Assembly (NCBI GenBank): GCA_003695285.1
Contig: RFIL01000223.1
Location: 1 to 8,823, forward strand
Origin: Calditrichota bacterium
GTDB taxonomy: Bacteria; Calditrichota; Calditrichia; RBG-13-44-9; J075
Direction: 5' to 3'
DNA length: 8,823 bases
A program made the translations under genes and the position numbers. Every line of letters begins with the position of its first letter. Position 1 is the first letter of the stretch. The notes under the pieces are model-generated. The model was not told the DNA's origin. It made no database searches and worked only from the letters and a program-made list of their open reading frames with translations. Of this stretch, positions 1-5,220 are shown piece after piece.

Positions 1-626
1 CGTTTCAATGGGGTTTTCTCAATCAAACGTTGTTCCTCTTCTTCATCATATTCATCTGCCAGAAGCACCGTTCCGGGGGCAATGCAGTTGACCATCACCT
101 CCGGAGCCAGCGCCTTTGCCAATCCACGGGTAAGGGCCACCACACCAGCCTTCGACACACAATAGGGGATATACTCACTCCACACCTTCTCCGCAGCCAC
201 ATCAGCGATGTTGATAATCTTACCCCTCTTCTGCTGTTTCATGACCTCCCCCATAATCTGACATCCCAGAAAAACCCCTCTGAGATTGACATCCAGAAAT
301 TCATCCCACTGTTCATCAGAAATCTTAAAAAATGGGGTCTTATAAAAAATTGCGGCGCTATTAACCAACACATCAATCCGCCCATAATAATCGAGTATCT
401 CCTGACGCATGCGGGTCCAATCCGAGCGCCGGGAAATATCTCCCTGAACGATCAGCGGATGACCGGAAAAAGTTTCCAGCTCCCTTGCTGTTTCTTCAGC
501 CTCATCACGACGGGTTCGATAATGGATGACTACCCTGGCTCCTTTTTGAGCCAATACGGTTGCGATGCTTTTGCCCACCCGTACTGCGCTACCGGTTACC
601 AACACCACACTATTTTTTATCTTCAT
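1..626 (-). CDS. SDR-family oxidoreductase, pteridine-reductase-like (3' end outside window)
   Basis: NAD(P)H-dependent short-chain dehydrogenase/reductase, cytosolic. About 208 residues are visible, read leftwards from ATG at 626-624; the C-terminus lies outside the window (the family is usually about 240-260 aa). Seen: the Rossmann dinucleotide motif TGSAVRVG (residues 11-18), NSAA at 89-92 in place of the usual NNAG, an Asn in DVN (114), and YCVSK giving Tyr155 and Lys159. Thirteen residues before the Tyr, where classical SDRs have the catalytic Ser, there is Asp142. This Asp-Tyr-Lys set, plus the TGSAxRxG nucleotide loop, matches pteridine reductase (PTR1) and FolM proteins as I know them. 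A pterin or dihydrofolate substrate is therefore plausible but inferred. GGGAG lies 7 nt before the ATG, and a promoter is seen at 661-689. The neighbouring operon is divergent, so the two are not co-transcribed. The SDR fold is certain; the substrate is not. Confidence 0.9.
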   Translation of the reverse strand, partial: MKIKNSVVLVTGSAVRVGKSIATVLAQKGARVVIHYRTRRDEAEETARELETFSGHPLIVQGDISRRSDWTRMRQEILDYYGRIDVLVNSAAIFYKTPFFKISDEQWDEFLDVNLRGVFLGCQIMGEVMKQQKRGKIINIADVAAEKVWSEYIPYCVSKAGVVALTRGLAKALAPEVMVNCIAPGTVLLADEYDEEEEQRLIEKTPLK

Positions 627-660
627 TGTTGCACTCCCATTCTTTATCATTCTAAGATGC

Positions 661-689
661 ATAAGATAACAAAGAACGGAAGATATCAA
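661..689 (-). promoter_or_regulatory. Sigma-70-type promoter for the SDR gene
   Basis: On the minus strand, TTGATA (5/6 to the -35 consensus, at 689-684) is followed after exactly 17 nt by TCTTAT (4/6 to the -10 consensus, at 666-661). Transcription would start near 653, giving a 5' leader of about 27 nt with the SD inside it. The call rests on consensus match and position only. Confidence 0.45.
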
Positions 690-752
690 AACCTCTATTA
701 TCTCTCCGGGATGCTAGAGGGAGTGAACTGGTTAAAAAAGAAAGCGCTGAGC

Positions 753-797
753 TTTACATAAATTAGATTTGGATAAACGCACTTTCTTTAATAAATT
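753..797 (+). promoter_or_regulatory. Possible promoter elements for the 832-2891 operon
   Basis: The operon is divergent from the SDR gene, so a promoter is expected between 690 and 819. Candidates seen are TTGGAT (769-774), 17 nt, TAAATT (792-797), which is a weak match; TTTACA (753-758), a good -35 without a well-spaced -10; and TAGATTTG (764-771), which fits the Bacteroidota -7 element TAnnTTTG but lacks a clear -33 TTG. None is convincing alone. Confidence 0.25.
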
Positions 798-831
798 TTT
801 ATTTCATTAAACGCTAAACAGGAGTTCCGTT

Positions 832-1275
832 TTGAAAGGGCATCAATTTACCGCAAAAGACATTCGTCAGATCAGCAAAATTCTGGAAGTGGAAGCGATT
901 AAGAGAGCGGATTGTTATCGTTTTGTTCTGGAGAATAAAGAAGAGAAACGAAAATTATCATTAGAGATTTATCCCGATGTGGCAATTGGTGATGATACCG
1001 GGAATTTAATTTCCATCTATACCATGAACTCCCATATTCAGCTTCATTTTTGCACCGGATATGTCACCAGCGAGTCGCTGGGTGAGGTGGTGTTTATCAG
1101 TGAACATCAGGGGAAACTCTCCGGGGTTATCGTGGAAAAAGGTGCTGGCTGCTCGGTCTATGCCAATGTGAATCGAGATATTCTTTCCGGAGATTTTACC
1201 CAACTGGCTCCGGAGGTGATGTTATCCGGTATCGCTCTTTCGGTAGCCGAACACCTAATACCCGATACGGAGTGA
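832..1275 (+). CDS. Conserved-looking hypothetical protein, 147 aa
   Basis: I do not recognise this protein. It starts at TTG (832): AGGAG at 820-824 lies 7 nt upstream, and no ATG is better placed. The N-terminal 35 residues are charged (KDIRQISKILEVEAIKRAD) and probably helical. Residues 38-110 alternate hydrophobic and polar stretches (KLSLEIYPDVAI, GEVVFISEHQGKLSGVIVEKG), which suggests a beta-rich, soluble domain. There is no signal peptide or membrane segment. Cys74 (HFCTGY) and Cys107 (GAGCSVYANVN) are its most distinctive polar positions with the Gly-rich turn around 104-106. It is followed by the hydrolase gene with only 4 nt between its stop and the preferred start, so the two are very likely translationally coupled. 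Coding is supported by frame length, SD and tight packing; function is unknown. Confidence 0.8.
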   Translation: MKGHQFTAKDIRQISKILEVEAIKRADCYRFVLENKEEKRKLSLEIYPDVAIGDDTGNLISIYTMNSHIQLHFCTGYVTSESLGEVVFISEHQGKLSGVIVEKGAGCSVYANVNRDILSGDFTQLAPEVMLSGIALSVAEHLIPDTE

Positions 1276-1279
1276 TATG

Positions 1280-1903
1280 ATGGTTATCCACACCCTTACC
1301 CTGGGTATGTTTGCGGTAAATAATTATTTGATTCACCCCCCCAATTCCTCCAAAGCTATCTTAATTGATGCCTGTGAAGACTATCCTGCCATTTTGCAAA
1401 AAATTGAAGATCTGAATCTGGAACTCGTTTATTTGATCAACACCCATGGGCATGGTGATCACATTGCGGGAAATAAGCCCATTATAGAAGCTACCGGAGC
1501 AAAACTATGCATTCATCATCTGGAAGCTCCCTATCTGGAAGATCCGCAGCTTAATCTTTCCGGCTGGATGGGAGCTCGTTTACAATCGCCGCAACCCGAT
1601 CAACTTTTAGAAGAGGGAGATGAGATATCCCTGGAAGGGATCTCGTTGAAAGTGCTCCATACCCCCGGTCATACTCCGGGACACATTACCCTGGTAGGGG
1701 ATGGGGTGGCGTTTGTCGGGGATGTAATTTTTCGGGAATCCATCGGACGGACCGATTTTCCCGGTGGTTCCTACGAACAATTAATTGAGACCATTCAGAC
1801 GAAAATTTACAGTCTCCCGGACGACATGATCCTCTATAATGGTCACGGTCCTCACACAACAGTTGCCCATGAAAAACATTTTAATCCTTTTGTAAGAGGA
1901 TAA
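1280..1903 (+). CDS. Metallo-beta-lactamase-fold hydrolase, glyoxalase II-like
   Basis: Binuclear metal-dependent hydrolase of the hydroxyacylglutathione hydrolase-like (YcbL/GloB-type) branch, cytosolic, 207 aa. Metal-ligand motifs are intact: THGHGDH (residues 55-61; His56, His58, Asp60, His61), HTPGH (127-131), FVGDVIF (Asp148) and NGHGP (His189). The segment GRTDFPGG (156-163) and the C-terminal EKHFNPFVRG are typical of short YcbL-like proteins. The larger substrate-binding C-terminal domain of true glyoxalase II is absent, so the substrate is uncertain: small thioesters, or persulfide-related chemistry as in some relatives. Two start codons are adjacent (1277 and 1280). I prefer 1280 because GGAG at 1269-1272 is then 7 nt away rather than 4. 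It lies second in a probable three-gene operon. Confidence 0.93.
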   Translation: MVIHTLTLGMFAVNNYLIHPPNSSKAILIDACEDYPAILQKIEDLNLELVYLINTHGHGDHIAGNKPIIEATGAKLCIHHLEAPYLEDPQLNLSGWMGARLQSPQPDQLLEEGDEISLEGISLKVLHTPGHTPGHITLVGDGVAFVGDVIFRESIGRTDFPGGSYEQLIETIQTKIYSLPDDMILYNGHGPHTTVAHEKHFNPFVRG

Positions 1904-1940
1904 TCGTTGCCCACTTTTTGCTAAACACCAACGACCTGAC

Positions 1941-2891
1941 ATGAAACGTTCTTCGCATTCCAACATTTCCGGCGACCATCAACATCCTCCACTTTCTCCG
2001 GAATGGGAGACGCTGCTGGAACAATACCTCCATTACCTTGCACTGGAAAAAGGGCTGAGTGAGAATACTTTACAATCTTATCGGCTGGACCTGACTCGTT
2101 ACTTACAATATTTAACTGAGAATGGAATCACCACTCACAATATTACACCGATAGTGCTTCAAATGTATACTGCCGAGTTAACTTCCCTGGGACTTTCTGC
2201 CAGCAGTGTTGCCCGCAACTTCTCAGCTCTGCGCTCCTTCCATAAATATCTGGTATTGGAGGAGGTGTCCGATAAAAATCCGACCGATTTTCTCGAGACT
2301 CCGCATTTGATCCGAAAACTACCGGAAGTCCTTTCAATTGACGAAGTCTTTGAAATCCTGGAATCTCCTGATGTGGAAACCCCCGAGGGTATTCGTGATC
2401 GCTCTATTCTGGAAACCTTCTATGCCTGTGGTCTGCGAGTTTCGGAGTTGATTGGTTTAAAATGTGAACAGGTACTTTTTGAAGAGCACCTGTTACGCAT
2501 CATCGGAAAGGGGGATAAGGAACGGGTGGTGCCCATTGGGGAACAGGCGCTCTTCTGGCTTAAAAAGTATATGGATGAAGTTCGTCCGCTTTATAGTAAA
2601 GGGCTTATCTCCAAAAGCCAGGTCTATCTCAATCGTTTTGGGAAGCCCTTCTCCCGGATGGGCATCTGGAATATTGTACAAAAACATGTGTTAAATGCTA
2701 ATATTAACCGGCGGGTATATCCCCATATTTTTCGCCATTCCTTTGCGACTCACTTACTGGAGAATGGTGCGGATTTACGCGCCGTGCAGGAAATGCTGGG
2801 CCACAGTGATATTTCCACCACCCAAATCTATACCCACCTCACCCGTCAATATCTTAAAGAAGTTTATAAAAGCTTTCATCCCAGAGGATAG
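1941..2891 (+). CDS. xerD: Tyrosine recombinase XerC/XerD
   Basis: Site-specific tyrosine recombinase, 316 aa, expected to resolve chromosome dimers at a dif site together with FtsK. The N-terminal SAM-like DNA-binding domain spans about residues 25-108 (YLALEKGLSENTLQSYRLDL) and the catalytic domain about 128-310. All catalytic residues are present: Arg166 (ACGLRVSEL), Lys190 (IIGKGDKERVVP), His262 and Arg265 (PHIFRHSFATHLL), His288 (MLGHSD) and nucleophile Tyr297 (TQIYTHL). The end KEVYKSFHPRG is typical of Xer proteins rather than phage integrases, and no phage genes are nearby. XerC and XerD cannot be separated safely by eye. The ATG at 1941 lacks a clear SD and adds about 20 polar residues before the usual family start. 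I found no better in-frame ATG. The gap from the hydrolase gene is 37 nt, so it is likely co-transcribed. Confidence 0.93.
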   Translation: MKRSSHSNISGDHQHPPLSPEWETLLEQYLHYLALEKGLSENTLQSYRLDLTRYLQYLTENGITTHNITPIVLQMYTAELTSLGLSASSVARNFSALRSFHKYLVLEEVSDKNPTDFLETPHLIRKLPEVLSIDEVFEILESPDVETPEGIRDRSILETFYACGLRVSELIGLKCEQVLFEEHLLRIIGKGDKERVVPIGEQALFWLKKYMDEVRPLYSKGLISKSQVYLNRFGKPFSRMGIWNIVQKHVLNANINRRVYPHIFRHSFATHLLENGADLRAVQEMLGHSDISTTQIYTHLTRQYLKEVYKSFHPRG

Positions 2892-2916
2892 CTCATCATA
2901 CCCCTGTTTTCTTCTC

Positions 2917-2954
2917 ATGGTCGGCTAAGTAGGTTGACTCATACCATTTTTTTT
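2917..2954 (+). terminator. Possible Rho-independent terminator after the recombinase gene
   Basis: GTCGGCT (2920-2926) can pair with GGTTGAC (2932-2938) around an AAGTA loop, using three G-U pairs. ATG (2917-2919) and CAT (2940-2942) extend the stem past one bulged base. An alternative outer stem is ATGGT/ACCAT (2917-2921 with 2943-2947). Eight T residues follow at 2947-2954. The T tract and its place 26 nt after the stop favour a terminator; the G-U content weakens it. Confidence 0.45.
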
Positions 2955-2967
2955 CGTAATTTATTTT

Positions 2968-2984
2968 ACTTAATTCAGTTAAGT
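2968..2984. repeat. Short inverted repeat upstream of the small membrane protein
   Basis: ACTTAA (2968-2973) and TTAAGT (2979-2984) are perfect inverted copies around a 5-nt TTCAG centre. They sit between the putative terminator and the next gene, where a promoter or operator would be expected. It could be an operator for a dimeric repressor, but a 6-bp match is weak evidence. Confidence 0.3.
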
Positions 2985-2997
2985 TGAAAATAAACCC

Positions 2998-3065
2998 CGG
3001 GTGGATTTTCCAAAGGATGGTGTTCCTGCAATACGTACACAGTGGTTTTTCTCGGAAAATCCCCG
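2998..3065 (+). other. Long-stem hairpin in the leader of the small membrane protein gene
   Basis: GGATTTTCC (3003-3011) and GGAAAATCC (3054-3062) are exact reverse complements. Allowing a 2-nt bulge (3002-3003), the stem becomes GATTTTCC/GGAAAATC plus CGGG/CCCG (2998-3001 with 3062-3065), 12 bp in total. The enclosed 42 nt contain a smaller AGGA/TCCT hairpin (3014-3017 with 3024-3027). The stem ends about 33 nt before the ATG at 3099 and leaves the SD free. It is a candidate structured leader or an RNA-stabilising element; its role is unknown. Confidence 0.35.
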
Positions 3066-3098
3066 AAGATAATCATTATCTCTATCGAGGGGGTCAGC

Positions 3099-3299
3099 AT
3101 GTTTGGCAGATTGCGGAAACACCGCACCTATCAATACACACCCAGATTTTATAAGCCGGAAGAAGAGGAGCGCCGCCGTCCACCGCTTCGGATTCGCCGT
3201 TCCTCACGAACCGCTCAACAACGGTCGATACTCTACTTGATTATCACCATTGGTTTTGTGTTATATATATTTTATATGCTTTCGCAACTGGCAAAATAA
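3099..3299 (+). CDS. Small single-pass membrane protein, 66 aa, function unknown
   Basis: Start chosen at ATG 3099, where GAGGGGG (3087-3093) lies 5 nt upstream; a longer reading from GTG at 3042 has no SD and overlaps the hairpin. The N-terminal 43 residues are strongly basic and aromatic: RKHRTYQYTPRFYKPEEEE (6-24), then RRRPPLRIRRSSR. One hydrophobic segment follows (about 44-62, ILYLIITIGFVLYIFYML), with a short tail SQLAK. The charge pattern predicts a cytoplasmic N-terminus anchored in the inner membrane. Small proteins with a similar 'Y-x-PRFY' head and a single C-terminal membrane helix are, to my recollection, common in Bacteroidota and relatives, often misnamed in databases. It is probably monocistronic: a likely terminator lies before it and a long gap after it. 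No function is claimed. Confidence 0.8.
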   Translation: MFGRLRKHRTYQYTPRFYKPEEEERRRPPLRIRRSSRTAQQRSILYLIITIGFVLYIFYMLSQLAK

Positions 3300-3352
3300 G
3301 CTTTGGCTAAATTGTTTGTGCCCAACAGCCGAAAATAGCAATATTTAAGACA

Positions 3353-3372
3353 ACACCACATTCATTTGGTGT
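3353..3372. other. Small hairpin in the 3300-3573 gap
   Basis: ACACCA (3353-3358) and TGGTGT (3367-3372) form a perfect 6-bp stem with an 8-nt loop. No T tract follows, so it is not an obvious terminator for the small gene upstream. It lies just before the larger folded leader and could be part of it. Confidence 0.25.
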
Positions 3373-3387
3373 GTATTGAAGAGTTTG

Positions 3388-3492
3388 AAATAACCTGATG
3401 GAGATCAGGGGGAGGGCAATCCTCCAGCATATGTTCACCCGGTAACGAAGAGAAGAGAGCGTTTGTTATCGGGAACTATTGCAAGGTTATTT
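3388..3492 (+). promoter_or_regulatory. Candidate structured RNA leader upstream of the cNMP/DUF4388/receiver gene
   Basis: Four helices can form in 105 nt. P1 is AAATAACCT (3388-3396) closing with AGGTTATTT (3484-3492), a perfect 9 bp. P2 is CCTGAT (3394-3399) with ATCAGG (3404-3409), loop GGAG. P3 is GGAGG (3411-3415) with CCTCC (3421-3425), loop GCAAT. P4 is CCCGGTAAC (3438-3446) with GTTATCGGG (3465-3473), 9 bp including one G-U; it extends inward by GAA/TTT (one more G-U) and outward, past a CA bulge, by GTT/AAC. P1 and P2 share 3394-3396, so one must shorten or they alternate. TCCTCC (3420-3425) is exactly complementary to the gene's SD GGAGGA (3563-3568), suggesting a switch. I could not match it to a known riboswitch. 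The remainder, 3493-3573, holds GGGT/ACCC (3526-3529 with 3536-3539) and the SD. Confidence 0.5.
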
Positions 3493-3573
3493 GTAAAAAA
3501 TTGAAAGATTCAAGCCCCATACAACGGGTAACCGAACCCAAAAAACAAGAATGTTTAGAATGGGAGGACAACC

Positions 3574-4662
3574 ATGTTCCAGATTACCGAAGTGCTTAAA
3601 AAAGTTCCTTTTTTTCAGACCCTGGGACGCGATGGGATTGACTTTATTGTGGAACGGTTAAAATTTAAACCCTACGATGCCAATGAAGTCATCTGTAAAA
3701 TTGGTGATCCGGGGGATAAAATGTACATCATCATCAGCGGTCAGGTGAAAGTGGTGGTGACCTCCGAAAAAGATCAGGAAGAAAAACTCATCGCCACCCT
3801 GGGTGCCGGAGACTATTTTGGTGAAATGTCCCTGTTAACCGGTGAACCTCGCTCTGCCTCAGTGATTACCACCGAACCTTCCGAGATGTTTATTTTGCAT
3901 AAATCCGATTTTGATGTCATTATTGAACGCTTTCCTTCGATTACCCTCAGCATGGGTAAAATCATGAGTCAACGGCTTCGAGATACGTTGCAGAAGGCAG
4001 CAAACACCCCCACTTCAGGAATTGCCCCATCTGTAAAGGGTAGCTTAAGCGAACGTCGGTTGGTGGAAGTGTTAAAATTTTGTGAATCCAATTCCCTTAA
4101 CGGGAAAGTGGTGGTTACCCGGGGAGGGGAAACCGGGGAATGTTATTACGAAAAAGGGGAACTGCAAAAGGTGATTCTCGGCAATCTGAGTGAAGATCAA
4201 GCCCTGGACACCATGCTCAATTGGGAAGATGGGGAATTCATCATCGAACCCAGACCCATTCGGATGGACGAATCCAGTGCTCCCCCAAAACAAGAACCCC
4301 GGGAAGAACGGCGGCTTATCATCGTCAACAATAGCATGGTTGTCCAGAAGATGCTCCAGCGGGCTTTTGAAAGTATGGGGTATGAGGTATATGCGGTTGA
4401 TAATGGTGCCAAAGCCCTGAAAATGATTCAATCCATGGATCCACACCTGATTATTTGTGATACCAAACTTCCGGATACCAATGGTTCTGAATTACTCAAC
4501 TCCATCCGCGCTATTGGGCAAATTCCGGTAGTTTTTTTAACCGATGCTTCATCCCGTGCTCAATATGAACCCCAGCTATCCGCGAAAGGGGAGGTGTACT
4601 TTACCAACTCTCAAGAAGTTGGGGAAGTGGTTAAAGTAGTCGAGAATGCCTTGTCAAAATAA
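3574..4662 (+). CDS. Signalling protein: cyclic-nucleotide-binding + DUF4388 (PATAN-like) + degenerate receiver
   Basis: A 362-aa soluble regulator with three domains and no DNA-binding helix-turn-helix. Residues about 7-135 form a CRP-like cyclic-nucleotide-binding domain with the phosphate-binding cassette FGEMSLLTGEPRSASV (82-97), including the Arg-Ser-Ala expected for cAMP or cGMP binding. Residues about 155-226 resemble the DUF4388/PATAN module (LSERRLVEVLKFCE, GKVVVTRG, GECYYEKGELQ, WEDGEFIIEP), usually a protein-interaction or signalling domain. A linker rich in Pro, Gln and Glu (230-246) leads to a CheY-like receiver (247-360). Phosphoacceptor-like Asp296 (LIICDTKLPDTNG) and Thr323 remain. 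The acidic pair is replaced by Asn252-Asn253 (IIVNNSM), and the conserved Lys is missing near YFTNSQE (342-348), so normal Mg-dependent phosphorylation is doubtful. GGGAGGA lies 5 nt before the ATG. A structured leader precedes it and the 127-aa gene follows after 9 nt. Confidence 0.9.
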   Translation: MFQITEVLKKVPFFQTLGRDGIDFIVERLKFKPYDANEVICKIGDPGDKMYIIISGQVKVVVTSEKDQEEKLIATLGAGDYFGEMSLLTGEPRSASVITTEPSEMFILHKSDFDVIIERFPSITLSMGKIMSQRLRDTLQKAANTPTSGIAPSVKGSLSERRLVEVLKFCESNSLNGKVVVTRGGETGECYYEKGELQKVILGNLSEDQALDTMLNWEDGEFIIEPRPIRMDESSAPPKQEPREERRLIIVNNSMVVQKMLQRAFESMGYEVYAVDNGAKALKMIQSMDPHLIICDTKLPDTNGSELLNSIRAIGQIPVVFLTDASSRAQYEPQLSAKGEVYFTNSQEVGEVVKVVENALSK

Positions 4663-4671
4663 AGAGAACCT

Positions 4672-5055
4672 ATGACCAACAATCAGGATATCAGTACTAA
4701 TATCTTTCCTTCCATTTATGAACGTAGTCTTCGCTATTTTTCAAAGTGGCTGGGCGCTTCACGGACGACCCATCTTGCTCAAGAGGCATATGAAAAAATC
4801 GTAGATTATTTCCCCAACCTGCAAATGATTTTCTCACTTAAAGAAGAGACTCTGCAAGTGTCACCTCAGCCAGTGGATGAAAAGCGTCTTATTGCCTTTG
4901 CCGTGTGGTTACAACAATTTGTGAAACTGTGTAAACAGAATCTGGTTGGCATCGGCGAACCGGATATCATGGAAATAACCGACCCTCTAAAAGATGTTTT
5001 GGAATCAAATGGTTTTTATCAATTTTATCAGGATGCTCAGGAATTGGAATATTGA
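4672..5055 (+). CDS. Hypothetical protein, 127 aa, coupled to the signalling gene
   Basis: I do not recognise this protein. It begins 9 nt after the stop of the cNMP/DUF4388/receiver gene, with a weak SD (AGAGA, 4663-4667), and so is almost certainly in the same transcript. It looks all-helical and soluble: SIYERSLRYFSKWLGAS (14-30), HLAQEAYEKIVDYFPNLQMIF (34-54), EKRLIAFAVWLQQFVKLCKQNLVG (70-93) and DPLKDVLESNGFYQFYQDAQELEY (104-127). Aromatic residues are frequent along these helices. There is no signal peptide, membrane segment or catalytic motif that I can see. The tight linkage suggests a role with the upstream regulator, for example as a partner or output of the PATAN-like or receiver domain, but this is inference from position only. 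Confidence 0.75.
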   Translation: MTNNQDISTNIFPSIYERSLRYFSKWLGASRTTHLAQEAYEKIVDYFPNLQMIFSLKEETLQVSPQPVDEKRLIAFAVWLQQFVKLCKQNLVGIGEPDIMEITDPLKDVLESNGFYQFYQDAQELEY

Positions 5056-5114
5056 AGTGTTAATATTAATGGCTTCTCTTTCCCTGATACTGATTTTAAA
5101 AAACCTCTTACCTG

Positions 5115-5147
5115 TTGTGGATTTCCCGGAAAAGTTATGTATATTTG
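5115..5147 (+). promoter_or_regulatory. Possible promoter upstream of serS
   Basis: The 165-nt gap 5056-5220 is AT-richer than its flanks. It contains TATATTTG (5140-5147), an exact fit to the Bacteroidota -7 element TAnnTTTG, with TTG at 5115-5117 located 22 nt upstream as a possible -33 element. Read as sigma-70 instead, TTGTGG and TATATT are 19 nt apart, which is weaker. The TAnnTTTG motif occurs by chance about once per 4 kb per strand, so this is only suggestive. Confidence 0.3.
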
Positions 5148-5197
5148 GCATTACTTTCATGGAAAAAACCATTGACTGAGGGACCAGGAAGAATAAC

Positions 5198-5217
5198 CGG
5201 AGAAGAACGGAGAAGAA
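5198..5217 (+). repeat. Tandem duplicated SD element before serS
   Basis: The 10-mer CGGAGAAGAA occurs twice back to back (5198-5207 and 5208-5217), giving two GGAG sites, 18 and 8 nt before the ATG at 5221. The second has normal spacing and fixes the serS start. The first may act as a standby ribosome site or reflect a slippage duplication. Confidence 0.7.
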
Positions 5218-5220
5218 ATC

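Noticed and set aside
30..761. 243-aa open frame on the plus strand
   Set aside because: It is antisense to the SDR gene, whose motifs (nucleotide loop, Tyr-x3-Lys) are clear on the minus strand. The plus-strand product is rich in His, Cys and Pro with no recognisable domain.
1941..2891. Recombinase as a phage or integron integrase marking a mobile element
   Set aside because: Length, motif spacing and the C-terminal KEVYKSFHPRG fit housekeeping Xer. No attachment-site repeats, tRNA or phage genes are visible nearby.
3042..3098. N-terminal extension of the small membrane protein from GTG 3042
   Set aside because: There is no SD before the GTG, it overlaps the 2998-3065 hairpin, and the ATG at 3099 has a strong SD at the right distance.
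3394..3409. CTGATG near a hairpin, reminiscent of a hammerhead ribozyme core
   Set aside because: The core requires CUGAUGA followed by a stem and GAAA. Here the bases are CTGATGG, no GAAA element is correctly placed, and no cleavage site is evident.
3398..3445. 15-codon upstream ORF (ATG at 3398 to TAA) inside the structured leader, ending MFTR
   Set aside because: It has no properly spaced SD and its codons overlap helices P2, P3 and P4. It is more easily explained as chance, though a leader peptide cannot be fully excluded.
4072..4446. 124-aa minus-strand open frame inside the regulator gene
   Set aside because: It is a shadow of the plus-strand gene, which carries intact domain motifs throughout. 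The minus-strand product is low-quality (Phe/Pro/Gly-rich) and has no SD.
4994..5179. 61-aa open frame across the 5056-5220 gap
   Set aside because: It starts inside the 127-aa gene in another frame, has no SD, and contains no recognisable motif. The AT-rich hydrophobic stretch reflects base composition.
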